11,831 bases of DNA. Origin: GCA-003244245 sp046262495. Its GTDB lineage: Bacteria; Actinomycetota; Actinomycetes; Mycobacteriales; Pseudonocardiaceae. Both the position numbers and the translations under genes were made by a program. The number at the start of each line of letters is the position of its first letter. Position 1 is the stretch's first letter. Of the stretch, positions 1 through 7,437 are shown in pieces. The notes beneath the pieces are model-generated. The model searched no databases. It was given only the letters and a program-made list of their open reading frames with translations, and was not told where the DNA came from. The stretch is from contig JBHEMR010000004.1 of the NCBI GenBank assembly GCA_046262495.1, forward strand, positions 1 through 11,831, in the 5' to 3' direction.

Positions 1-180
1 CGACCGACGTTTCGCCCAGCCGCCCAGGCGGAAACGTCCGTGCTGTCGAGTTCACGGCCAAAGCGAGCGGCGGAGACGGAGGAGGCGAATGCCGACGAGC
101 GCACCGAAAGCAAGCCAACCTCTACCGCGCAGATTCATCGACTACTACCTTGTGACGGCAGACAAGAACAAGAACAGAAT
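1..180. other. Sequence downstream of rsmB, no convincing gene
   Basis: In related genomes rpe follows rsmB, but no rpe start is visible. Directly after the rsmB stop the transcript has a T-rich tract (180-162, TTCTTG in tandem) preceded by a five-pair stem with a four-base loop (187-191 with 196-200), a weak terminator candidate. An inverted repeat of eight pairs plus three after a one-base bulge lies at 6-38. A 28-codon minus-strand frame (138-52) reads MNLRGRGWLAFGALVGIRLL, then basic residues; with only AAGG upstream it may be chance. Confidence 0.5.
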
Positions 181-1590
181 CTAGCGACGCAGGAGTGCGC
201 AGAACATTGCGTCGGTGCCGTGGCGGTGTGGCCACAGCTGCACGTACGGCCCGTCGCCCAGCCTGGGAACGCCGGGAAACTGCCGCCTGGCGTCGAGCTG
301 GGCGGCACCCGTGCGCCGCACCACGTCCGCGACCACGCCCACTGTCTCATCGAGGTGCGGCGAGCAGGTCACGTAGGCCACCACGCCCCCTGGGCGGACC
401 AGTCGAAACGCCGCGATCAGCAGTTCCCGCTGCAGCCGAACCAGACCAGCGAGGTCATCGGCCTGCCGTCGCCAGCGCGCCTCTGGGCGGCGCCGCAGTG
501 CCCCGAGCCCCGTGCACGGCGCGTCTACGAGCACTCGGTCGTAGGCCCGTTCCGCCAGCCCGCTGTCCCGGCCATCAACGACGTGCACCGTCACCGGCAG
601 TCCGGCGCACGCCTGACTGACCAACCGGGCCCGGTGCTCGGCCTTTTCCACGGCATCCACGATTGACCCGCGCGTGGCGCTCAGGGAACCCAGCAGGACT
701 GCCTTGCCTCCCGGCCCAGCGCACAGGTCCAGCCAGCGGGCGTCGGTGCCTTGTAGCGGCACCGACGGCAAGGCAAGGGTGACGAGCTGGCTGCCCTCAT
801 CCTGCACCTGAGCCAGGTGATCTCGTACTGGGGTCAGTTCACCCGGGTCACCACCGTCGGCCAGATGCACACCGCACGGCGAGTACGGGGCAACCTGACC
901 GCCGGTCAGCTCGGCCAGTTCAGCGGCGCTGATCTTCCCAGGACTCGCGGCAAGGTGCACGAGCGGGCGCGTGTCGTCAGCGGCCAGCGCTTCCGCGAGC
1001 TCGTCCAGGTCTCCGCCGAGGGCGTCAGCGAAGGCCTGCGCGATCCACCGCGGATGGGAATGCGTCATCGCAAGGTGACCCACCGGATCATCGTCAACGG
1101 CCGGCGCTACCGCCACCACCCAGCCGTCTTGGTCCTGGCCGCCGACCCGGCGCAGCACCGCATTGACGAAACCAGCCGCAGCAGTGCCACGAGCGGCTCT
1201 GACCAGGTCCACGGTGGTGGCAACGGCAGCGTGTGGCGGCACTCGGGTCCGCAGCAGCTGGTAGCTACCCAGCCGCAGGGCGTCCAGCAGCCCGCCGTCG
1301 ATCTCCGAGAGTGGGCGATCCGCGCAGGACTGCAGCACCGCGTCCAGCAGACCCTGCGCGCGGCATGTTCCGTAGCACAGCTCGGTGGCCAGCGCAGCGT
1401 CGCGGCCGTTGAGCCCGCGCTGCCGCAACAAGCCGGGCAACACCAGGTTGGCGTACGCGTCGCGCTCGCGCACCGCAGCCAGAGCGTCCAACGCCGCCTG
1501 CCGAGGCGGATCGTCCACCGGTGGTCGGGGTGGCCCGGAGCGCCGCCGAGGGGGCCCGGGGCGGGGCGGTCGGGACGGCTTGCGGGGCAT
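181..1590 (-). CDS. rsmB: 16S rRNA (cytosine-967-C5)-methyltransferase
   Basis: Methylates C967 (E. coli numbering) of 16S rRNA with S-adenosylmethionine. The 469-residue protein has a Pro/Arg-rich N-terminal tail (1-32), a NusB-like RNA-binding domain (about 33-155) and a Rossmann methyltransferase domain. The SAM motif DLCAGPGGK is at about 288-296. The two conserved cysteines of RNA m5C enzymes are C359 in VDAPCTG and C409 in VTCSPHLDE. The ATG at 1590 gives MPRKPSRPPRPG; a GTG two codons upstream is an alternative, and neither has a clear Shine-Dalgarno sequence. The frame stays open back to 2010, but that part overlaps fmt and has no family character. The gene is often named sun or fmu. 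Confidence 0.96.
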   Translation of the reverse strand: MPRKPSRPPRPGPPRRRSGPPRPPVDDPPRQAALDALAAVRERDAYANLVLPGLLRQRGLNGRDAALATELCYGTCRAQGLLDAVLQSCADRPLSEIDGGLLDALRLGSYQLLRTRVPPHAAVATTVDLVRAARGTAAAGFVNAVLRRVGGQDQDGWVVAVAPAVDDDPVGHLAMTHSHPRWIAQAFADALGGDLDELAEALAADDTRPLVHLAASPGKISAAELAELTGGQVAPYSPCGVHLADGGDPGELTPVRDHLAQVQDEGSQLVTLALPSVPLQGTDARWLDLCAGPGGKAVLLGSLSATRGSIVDAVEKAEHRARLVSQACAGLPVTVHVVDGRDSGLAERAYDRVLVDAPCTGLGALRRRPEARWRRQADDLAGLVRLQRELLIAAFRLVRPGGVVAYVTCSPHLDETVGVVADVVRRTGAAQLDARRQFPGVPRLGDGPYVQLWPHRHGTDAMFCALLRR

Positions 1591-1618
1591 AGTCACAGCA
1601 GAACCAGGGCGTTGGCCG

Positions 1619-2554
1619 TCACTCGAACCGCTCCCCAGGCTCCGGTCGGGCACCGCGGGCCCAGTCCGGGGCGGGCATCGCTCGCTTGCCTGGCGCGGTG
1701 ACGTCACCCAGCCGCACCGCTCCGGTGGCCGTGCCAACGAGCACTTCTCGTTTGGCCACATGCAGCTCACCACGGGCGAGCCCATCAACGTCGCGGACGT
1801 CGGCGACTCGCACCGGACCAAGGCCGATGCGTTGCTTCCTGAATCGGGCCCAGGCTCCCGGGGCTGGCGTGACTGCGCGCACCTGGCGGTGCACGGCAAA
1901 AGCCGGAGCGCTGAAGTCCACGTGAGCGTCTTGGGTAGTGAGCTTTGGTGCGTGTGAGACGCCCTCGGCTGGCTGAGGCACCGGGCGGATAGTCCCGTCT
2001 GCGATCCCATCCAAGGTGGCTACCAACAGTGCCGCTCCGGAGTCGGCCAGTCGGGACAACAGCTCCCCGGCGGTGTCCTCCGGACGGATCACCTCGGTGA
2101 CCGTGCCGTACACCGGGCCGGTATCCAGCCCCTCGTCCAACGCGAAGGTCGAGGCGCCAGTGATCTTGTCCCCGTGCCGGATTGCGGCCTGCACCGGCGC
2201 CGCACCACGCCAGGCCGGCAGCAGCGAGAAGTGCAGGTTCACCCACCCGTGCTGCGGGATGTCCAGCGCCGTCCGCGGAACCAACGCGCCGTAGCCGACG
2301 ACGGGGCAGCAGTCTGGGGCCAGCGCCGACAGCCGAGCCTGGAAGTCTGGTTGCGCCGGGCGACGCGGCGTGAGCACCTCCAGCCCGGCGTCGCCGGCCA
2401 GCGCGCCCACCGGGGAACGGGTCGGTCGTCGCCCGCGTCCGGCTGGCGCGTCCGGCCGGGTCACCACTGCGACGACGTCGTGCCGGTCGCAGTCCAGCAG
2501 CGCCTGCAGCGACCGCACCGCCACATCGGGAGTACCTGCGAAGACGAGCCGCAC
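1619..2554 (-). CDS. fmt: Methionyl-tRNA formyltransferase
   Basis: Transfers a formyl group from 10-formyltetrahydrofolate to initiator Met-tRNA, marking it for translation initiation. The 311-residue protein has the N-terminal Rossmann-like formyltransferase domain with the catalytic triad N106, H108 and D144. These lie in WVNLHFSLLPAWRGAAPVQ (104-122) and DEGLDTGPVY (140-149), the exact spacing seen in E. coli Fmt. The C-terminal tRNA-binding domain follows from about residue 207. MRLVFAGTPDVAVRSLQALL at the start is the standard family opening and fixes the GTG at 2554, though only a weak AAGG lies upstream. It follows priA after 79 nt and precedes rsmB by 28 nt, as in many bacteria. Confidence 0.97.
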   Translation of the reverse strand: MRLVFAGTPDVAVRSLQALLDCDRHDVVAVVTRPDAPAGRGRRPTRSPVGALAGDAGLEVLTPRRPAQPDFQARLSALAPDCCPVVGYGALVPRTALDIPQHGWVNLHFSLLPAWRGAAPVQAAIRHGDKITGASTFALDEGLDTGPVYGTVTEVIRPEDTAGELLSRLADSGAALLVATLDGIADGTIRPVPQPAEGVSHAPKLTTQDAHVDFSAPAFAVHRQVRAVTPAPGAWARFRKQRIGLGPVRVADVRDVDGLARGELHVAKREVLVGTATGAVRLGDVTAPGKRAMPAPDWARGARPEPGERFE

Positions 2555-2614
2555 AACTCAGCGCGCCTTACCGAAGCGTGGGCGTGGACGGGTGAATCGG
2601 ACGGGCACCAGCGC

Positions 2615-2642
2615 ATTATGCCCGGTGTGTCCGTCAGCCCAA
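2615..2642 (-). promoter_or_regulatory. Possible fmt promoter overlapping the end of priA
   Basis: On the minus strand TTGGGC (2642-2637) and CATAAT (2620-2615) are spaced by 16 nt, a fair -35/-10 pair; the -10 matches TATAAT at five of six bases. The -35 overlaps the priA stop, and fmt starts 61 nt after the -10. The same spot forms a six-pair inverted repeat (2602-2607 with 2619-2624, loop 11), which could instead be a weak terminator or operator. Confidence 0.3.
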
Positions 2643-4613
2643 TTGCTGCGGGTCGAGCTGGATGCGCAGCGGGTTGAGCGTTTTGCGTGCGCTGCGTCCG
2701 GCCTGCAGGGCGGCCAACGCCCTGGCCAGGGCCGAGCCATCGGAGCGGGGAACACGGATCAACAACTGTTCCCGTTCGCCCTCGGATTCCCCCCGGATAG
2801 GCACCGGACCAAGCAGCACGGCCTCAGGTGGCAGATCAAGTGACTCGGCCGCATCCGCCAGCGTGGCCGGCGCACCCTCCAACGCGGCCATCCGCGTCGC
2901 GGGCGGGAAACCAACCTCCGCGCGCGCCGCCAGCTCGGCCGCGGCGTGGCCGGCCGGATCCCATCGGATGAGGGCCTGCACAGCAGCAAGCGACGCCTCC
3001 GCGACCACCACCACCCGGCCGCCTTCGGCTGCCGGCTGCACCATCGCCGCCGCAGCCATCCATCGCCGTAACGCCTCCTCCGCCGCGCGAAGATCGGGAC
3101 GAGCCAGCAGCGCAGCGGCATCCAGCAACAACGCCGCCCCGTACCGGGCCAGTGGCTCCGCCCCAGGCGTGGCGATCACCAGTGACCGTCCCGGTGAGAT
3201 TCCAGTCGGCACCTCCCCGCCGGCAGAGGTATACAGCGGCACCCCGGGAAAGGCGCGGCCGAGTTCCTCCGCGGTGCGGCGGGCCCCGATCACCATCGCT
3301 CGGAGCCGGCCGCCACCACAGGTCGGACACCGGTAACCGGCCTCGATGGTGCCGCACCACCGGCAGGTGGACGGACCGGCCTTGAACAGCGCCAGCGGGC
3401 CCGCGCAGCGCCGGCAGCGGGCCATGGCCCGGCACTGCTGGCAGACCAGCGCGGGAACATAGCCGCGCCGCGGCACCTGGACGAGAACCGGCTGATCCCG
3501 GCTCAGCGCCGCGCGAGCCGCTTCGAAGGCCACTGCGGGCAGCCGCGCGGCCCGGGCCGCCGGGTCCCGGGCCAGCTGGGTGTCGTCCTCCCCGATCGCG
3601 GTGACTCGTGGAGCGGCGGCCCGTACCGCGTCACGGGCCGCGACGATCTCGTGCGCCCATCCAGTCTCGATCGACAGCTGCGTCTCCGCGGTTCGGGCGT
3701 AACCAGCCACCAGCAGAGCGCCTCCTTCCAGCAGTGCGCGCTGGCCGAGCACCAGCCGGCTGTGTGGGTAGGGAGCCCGCGGTTCGGCGTGCAGGTCGTC
3801 GCCGTCGTCCCAGAGCACCATCAGTCCCAAGTCCACAACCGGAGCAAAGGCCGCGGCCCGGGTGCCGACCACGATGCGCACCGAGCCGCGCCGCACCGCC
3901 AGCCACCGGCGGTACCGCTTCGCCGGTCCGGACTCGGCAGCGAAAGTGACCACCGCGTCGGGTCCGGCCAGCGCCGACACCGCGGCGTGCACTCGCGCGG
4001 TGTCCCGGTGATCGGGGAGCACCAGCAACGCGCCCCGGCCAGCGGCGGCGACGGTGACGGCGGCCTCCGCCAGCCGGGCCGCCCAGTCCTCCCCCGGCAT
4101 TGCCTGCCAGCAGGCGTGCGCCGCACGACCCTGATGCAAAGCGTCCAGAAACGCCGGCCCACGGGGATAGCGATCCCAGCCATCGGCCGCAGGCAGTGCC
4201 AGGCACGCCACGGGGTATGCGGGCGGCTCTGCCTCGGTGCGGGCATGCCGCGGTGGCACCGCCAACCGCAACACGTCGCTCATGGTGCCCGCGCATCGAT
4301 CGGCTACCGCCCGGGCGAGCGCCGCGATCTGGGGACTTAGTGCGGGCTCGGGGGAGACGACTCGGTCGAGCCAGGCCAGCTCGCCCTTGTGGTCCGATCG
4401 CTCGACTCGAGCCAGCAGCCATCCATCCACCAACCGGCCGGCGAAGCGCACCCGGACCCGCACCCCGGGCGCCGCCGTCTCGTCGAGCTCAGCCGGTACG
4501 AGATAGTCAAAGGGGCGGTCGAGGTGAGCCAATGGAGTATCCACGCACACCTGCGCAACGGGCAGCGCGACGGCCGGGCTGCGCTGCCCACGACGGGATC
4601 GGCCGAGACTCAC
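2634..4613 (-). CDS. priA: Primosomal protein N' (PriA), helicase motifs degenerate
   Basis: PriA recognises stalled forks and loads the replisome for restart. The 659-residue protein keeps the N-terminal 3'-end DNA-binding domain (VCVDTPLAHLDRPFDYLVP, 22-40) and the eight-cysteine zinc region at 391-432 (CQQC, CRRC, CRWC, CPTC). It also keeps GTRAAAFAP (250-258), which corresponds to the family's GTRSAxFxP. The ATPase motifs are gone. The Walker A site aligns to about 169-178 (WQAMPGEDWA, no GKT), the DEEH box to LWDDGDD (267-273), and GSATP to VAGYART (302-308). No QxxGRAGR is found. Actinobacterial PriA proteins are known to lack these motifs, so it probably acts as a structural restart factor rather than a helicase. 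The chosen start is the GTG at 4613; its ribosome-binding site is weak. Confidence 0.95.
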   Translation of the reverse strand: MSLGRSRRGQRSPAVALPVAQVCVDTPLAHLDRPFDYLVPAELDETAAPGVRVRVRFAGRLVDGWLLARVERSDHKGELAWLDRVVSPEPALSPQIAALARAVADRCAGTMSDVLRLAVPPRHARTEAEPPAYPVACLALPAADGWDRYPRGPAFLDALHQGRAAHACWQAMPGEDWAARLAEAAVTVAAAGRGALLVLPDHRDTARVHAAVSALAGPDAVVTFAAESGPAKRYRRWLAVRRGSVRIVVGTRAAAFAPVVDLGLMVLWDDGDDLHAEPRAPYPHSRLVLGQRALLEGGALLVAGYARTAETQLSIETGWAHEIVAARDAVRAAAPRVTAIGEDDTQLARDPAARAARLPAVAFEAARAALSRDQPVLVQVPRRGYVPALVCQQCRAMARCRRCAGPLALFKAGPSTCRWCGTIEAGYRCPTCGGGRLRAMVIGARRTAEELGRAFPGVPLYTSAGGEVPTGISPGRSLVIATPGAEPLARYGAALLLDAAALLARPDLRAAEEALRRWMAAAAMVQPAAEGGRVVVVAEASLAAVQALIRWDPAGHAAAELAARAEVGFPPATRMAALEGAPATLADAAESLDLPPEAVLLGPVPIRGESEGEREQLLIRVPRSDGSALARALAALQAGRSARKTLNPLRIQLDPQQLG

Positions 4614-4875
4614 CTGGCGGGTCTACCAGAACGCCCCGTCAGCCCCGCGGGGCGGCGGCCCTGAGGTGGTCTAGCTGAGCACGAAGACGAACAGAGCCCC
4701 GCTCCCGCACCTACCCTAGAGCCGCGCGACGCGGTCACCCGAATGACGTCGACCGCCAGCCGTTGCGGTTCCGGCAGGATCTGCCGCGCGCGCCAGTTGA
4801 CTTCCCCGAAAGGACGCCAATGACGCGTATGACAGCTGCGCCTCCGCCGCGTTTCAGAGCCCTACGGAAGCCTCA
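4614..4875. other. 262-nt gap between coaBC and priA; metK position empty
   Basis: No gene of normal size lies here. In most actinobacteria known to me metK (about 1.2 kb) occupies this site. On the minus strand a TANNNT -10-like hexamer, TAGGGT, is at 4718-4713 about 100 nt before priA, but it lacks a good -35. An inverted repeat of seven pairs (4632-4638 with 4648-4654) lies 19-41 nt upstream of the priA start. On the plus strand AAAGGA precedes an ATG at 4820, opening a 31-codon frame that runs into the end of coaBC. No decisive metK relic is readable. Confidence 0.6.
4713..4718 (-). promoter_or_regulatory. Possible -10 element upstream of priA
   Basis: TAGGGT on the minus strand fits the actinobacterial TANNNT -10 pattern and lies in the only large gap of the window, about 100 nt upstream of priA. 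The region 16-19 nt further upstream (around TTCGGGTG) is a poor -35. A promoter is expected for priA-fmt-rsmB because the gap separates them from coaBC, but this exact site is a guess. Confidence 0.25.
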
Positions 4876-6120
4876 TCATCTGCAAAGCCGAGCCGCGACC
4901 GCATCCCAGACGTAAGAAGCCAGCAGGCTCTTGGGGCCCTCGGGTAGCTCGGCCTCCACGTCGTCGTCACTGAGCAGCCAGCCGGTGTTGTGGTCGACTT
5001 CGAACGCCCCGCCCCGCCCGACAGCGTTGACCACCAGCAGATCACAGCCCTTGCGGGCGAGTTTAGTCCGACCGTGGGTAAGCACATCACCGTTAGAGTC
5101 GCCGGTCTCGGCTGCGAAGCCGACCACGACCTGCCCCTGCGGACGACCTCGGACCAGCTCGACCAGGATGTCCGGGTTGACGACTAGCGACACCGGATTT
5201 GCGTCTGCCCCGACTTTCTTTATCTTGCTGGACCGGGGTTCGGCCGGCCGGAAGTCAGCCACTGCGGCCGCCATCACGACCGCGTCAGCGTGCGCCGCCG
5301 CTGTGAGCACCGCCTGCCGCATATCACATGCGGTAGAAACTCGGAGGACCTCCACCCCGGCGGGGTCGGTCAGATCAGCTGTATGCGCCGCGATCAAGGT
5401 CACCTGCGCCCCACGCTGTGCCGCCACCTGGGCCAGCGCGTACCCCTGCCGGCCGGAGGACCGGTTGCCGAGGTAACGCACCGGGTCCAGTGGTTCGTGC
5501 GTGCCACCCGCGGAGATCACCACATGCCGGCCGTCGAGATCCCGTGGCAGCGCGTCCGCGCGACGCAACAGCAAGGTGGCCAAGTCGACGATCTCGGCGG
5601 GCTCCGGCAGCCGGCCGGCACCCGAGTCAGCACCGGTGAGCCGCCCGGACGCGGGCTGCGCGACGACGATCCCTCGGGAGCGCAGCACGTCGACGTTATG
5701 CACCGTGGCAGGGTGCTCCCACATCTCGGGATGCATCGCGGGAACGAGCAGAATCGGGCAACGGGCGGTGAGCAGGGTGGCACACAATAGGTCGTCGGCC
5801 CGGCCATGCGCGGCTCGTGCCAGCAAATCGGCAGTGGTCGGGGCGACCAGGACCAGCTCTGCAGTCCGCCCCAGCCGCACGTGGGGCACCGCAGGCACGT
5901 CGACGAACAGCCCTTGATGCACCGGTGACCCTGACAAGGCTTCCCAAGTCGGGGCGCCGACGAAGCGCAGGGCGGCCTCGGTGGGAACAACCCGGACCTG
6001 ATGCCCCGCCTCGGTAAACCGACGGAGCACCTCGCATACCTTGTAGGCGGCGATGCCGCCCCCGATGCCGAGCACGATCCGCCGGGGTGAGTCCGGCCGG
6101 ACGGGCCCGGCTTGGGTCAC
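4876..6120 (-). CDS. coaBC: Bifunctional phosphopantothenoylcysteine decarboxylase / synthetase
   Basis: Makes 4'-phosphopantetheine for coenzyme A: CoaB joins cysteine to phosphopantothenate using CTP, then CoaC decarboxylates the product with FMN. The 414 residues comprise the flavoprotein CoaC half (about 14-185) and CoaB half (about 197-414). CoaC features are GIGGGIAAYK (18-27), catalytic histidine H80 in PHVRLG, PAMHPEM (127-133) and the substrate clamp PASGRLTGADSGAGRLPE (156-173). CoaB features are SAGGTHEPLDPVRYLGNRSS (203-222), the lysine stretch SSKIKK (297-302) and GFAAET (334-339). Two classic CoaC positions differ from E. coli: PAMN is PAMH and the ACG clamp cysteine is replaced. 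I recall similar forms in actinobacteria, so this is probably lineage-typical. The start GTG overlaps the rpoZ stop. metK, the usual next gene, is absent. Confidence 0.97.
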   Translation of the reverse strand: MTQAGPVRPDSPRRIVLGIGGGIAAYKVCEVLRRFTEAGHQVRVVPTEAALRFVGAPTWEALSGSPVHQGLFVDVPAVPHVRLGRTAELVLVAPTTADLLARAAHGRADDLLCATLLTARCPILLVPAMHPEMWEHPATVHNVDVLRSRGIVVAQPASGRLTGADSGAGRLPEPAEIVDLATLLLRRADALPRDLDGRHVVISAGGTHEPLDPVRYLGNRSSGRQGYALAQVAAQRGAQVTLIAAHTADLTDPAGVEVLRVSTACDMRQAVLTAAAHADAVVMAAAVADFRPAEPRSSKIKKVGADANPVSLVVNPDILVELVRGRPQGQVVVGFAAETGDSNGDVLTHGRTKLARKGCDLLVVNAVGRGGAFEVDHNTGWLLSDDDVEAELPEGPKSLLASYVWDAVAARLCR

Positions 6121-6407
6121 TGGCCCTCGGTGTGCTCGAGTAGTCCGGCGTGGATTTCGCGCAGCGCGATCGACAGTGGCTTCTCCCGTGGCCCTGGCTC
6201 GACCAGCGGTCCGACATACTCCAGCAGGCCCTCCCCGAGCTGGGCGTAGTAGTCGTTGATCTGACGAGCCCGTTTAGCCCCGAAGATCACCAAGGCGTAC
6301 TTTGAGCTGACCCTGCTCAGCAGATCATCAATAGGGGGGTTGGTGATGCCCTCAGGGGCATTAGCCAAAGCCGCGTCCTGCATGCTCAGTTCGGTGGGGA
6401 TGCTCAC
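6117..6407 (-). CDS. rpoZ: RNA polymerase omega subunit
   Basis: The small omega subunit that helps beta' fold and assemble into RNA polymerase. The 96-residue product has the signature IDDLLSRVSSKYALVIFGAK followed by RARQINDYY (about 26-54), then EYVGPLVEPGPREKPLSIAL with REI, the conserved C-terminal region in actinobacteria. The GTG at 6407 follows GGAGAC at good spacing, 27 nt after the gmk stop. The final TGA overlaps the coaBC GTG by four bases (GTGA), a strong sign of translational coupling. Nothing unusual is seen. Confidence 0.97.
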   Translation of the reverse strand: MSIPTELSMQDAALANAPEGITNPPIDDLLSRVSSKYALVIFGAKRARQINDYYAQLGEGLLEYVGPLVEPGPREKPLSIALREIHAGLLEHTEGQ

Positions 6408-6434
6408 TCAATTGTCTCCAGATGCCTTCAAACG

Positions 6435-7103
6435 TCACAGTGGTCGAGCCGGAGGTGTCCGGTCGCCCGTCCCGCCCATCAAGTTTATCAACTCCTGTGC
6501 GGCGCGCCGCACGTCGTCGTTGACCACGGTGGCATCGAACTCTCCCACCGCGTCGAGCTCCGCACGCGCCACCCGCAAGCGGCACTCGCGTGCCGCGGGA
6601 TCTTCCGTGCCGCGGTCGTACAACCGGCTGTGCAGCACTTCCCAGGACGGCGGTACGAGCATCACCAGCAGGGCGTCGGGCATGGCGGCCCGAACCTGCC
6701 GGGCGCCCTGTACTTCGATCTCCAGCAGGGTCGGTCGCCCGACGGACAGCGCCTCACGCAGCGGCCCGAGAGGAGTGCCGTAAAAGTTGCCGGCGTACTC
6801 GGCGTACTCCAGAAATTCACCGCGCTCGATCATGCGGGTGAAGGTGGCGCGATCCACGTAGTGGTAATGCTCGTCGGGCCGTTCCTCGCTACGGGGCGCG
6901 CGCGTGGTCATCGAGACGCTGACGAATAGCTGCGGCCAGCGCCGGACTACCTCGGCAACCACGCTGGACTTACCGACCCCAGAGGGGCCTGAAACGACGG
7001 TAAGCCGGGGGCGGACGACCGCACTAAGCCCCGGCTCACGCACCGTCACAGTATGACCACTGTGGCCGACCACCCTGAGAGACTGATCGGTAATTATGCT
7101 CAA
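6435..7103 (-). CDS. gmk: Guanylate kinase
   Basis: Phosphorylates GMP to GDP with ATP, needed for GTP, dGTP and nucleotide second-messenger pools. The Walker A motif GPSGVGKS is at residues 39-46. The GMP-binding segment SVSMTTRAPR lies at 62-71 with Y80 following, then GEFLEYAEYAGNFYGTP and LLEIEVQGARQVR, as in the family. The conserved glycine in the usual DGxxYxFV stretch is replaced (PDEHYHYV). The start is uncertain. The longest frame begins at a TTG (7103), 16 nt after the mihF stop, with no good Shine-Dalgarno sequence. In-frame GTGs at codons 11, 19 and 21 are alternatives and all keep the P-loop. Length is 222 residues from the TTG, against about 208 in mycobacteria. Confidence 0.97.
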   Translation of the reverse strand: MSIITDQSLRVVGHSGHTVTVREPGLSAVVRPRLTVVSGPSGVGKSSVVAEVVRRWPQLFVSVSMTTRAPRSEERPDEHYHYVDRATFTRMIERGEFLEYAEYAGNFYGTPLGPLREALSVGRPTLLEIEVQGARQVRAAMPDALLVMLVPPSWEVLHSRLYDRGTEDPAARECRLRVARAELDAVGEFDATVVNDDVRRAAQELINLMGGTGDRTPPARPL

Positions 7104-7119
7104 AACTATTCTGGGGCGG

Positions 7120-7437
7120 CTATTCGGTGCCGAACTCGCTGAGTAGCGCCTTGCGCTGACGGTCGCCTAGTCCGCGCAACCGCCGGCTAGTGGCGATTTC
7201 CAGCCGCTCCATGATTTGCTGAGCACGGACCTTGCCCACGCCAGGCAAGGCTTCGAGCAAAGCCGACACCTTCATCTTGCCCAGGATGTCGTCGCTGTCG
7301 GACTTGGCCAGGACTTCTTGAAGGTTGGTCCCGCCGCGCTTGAGGCGCTCCTTGAGCTCGGCTCTGGCACGTCGGGCGGCGGCCGCCTTCTCCAATGCAG
7401 CGGCCCGCTGCTCCTCGGTCAGCTGGGGAAGGGCCAC
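7120..7437 (-). CDS. mihF: Integration host factor, actinobacterial type (mIHF)
   Basis: A small basic nucleoid-associated protein that binds and bends DNA; in mycobacteria and Streptomyces (sIHF) this family shapes the nucleoid and is unrelated to the HU/IHF-alpha/beta fold. The 105 residues match the family throughout: MALPQLTEEQRAAALEKAAA at the N-terminus, a long basic helix (about 10-36), the helix-two-turns-helix region with LLEALPGVGKVRAQQIM (60-76), and RRLRGLGDRQRKALL (85-99). The GTG at 7437 has an excellent GGAGGAG ribosome-binding site and gives the conserved MALPQL start. It follows pyrF after a 78-nt spacer and precedes gmk by 16 nt, its usual position in actinobacteria. Confidence 0.96.
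   Translation of the reverse strand: MALPQLTEEQRAAALEKAAAARRARAELKERLKRGGTNLQEVLAKSDSDDILGKMKVSALLEALPGVGKVRAQQIMERLEIATSRRLRGLGDRQRKALLSEFGTE

Noticed and set aside
1591..2010. N-terminal extension of rsmB by 140 codons
   Set aside because: The frame is open but overlaps the well-supported fmt gene, and the extra residues do not resemble the family; the NusB-like domain starts soon after the ATG at 1590.
4632..4654. Attenuator upstream of priA
   Set aside because: The stem is all G/C in a very GC-rich stretch and has no T-tract or alternative pairing partner; I keep it only as a note in the gap entry.
4640..4710. metK C-terminal relic before priA
   Set aside because: The minus-strand frame ending LDHLRAAAPRG faintly resembles MetK tails, but the preceding residues lack the expected WERTDR-type sequence and a stop lies only about 20 codons upstream; the match is too short.
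4840..4871. Terminator hairpin after coaBC
   Set aside because: Only seven pairs including one G-U, with an 18-base loop and no T-tract on the minus strand; not separable from background in GC-rich DNA.
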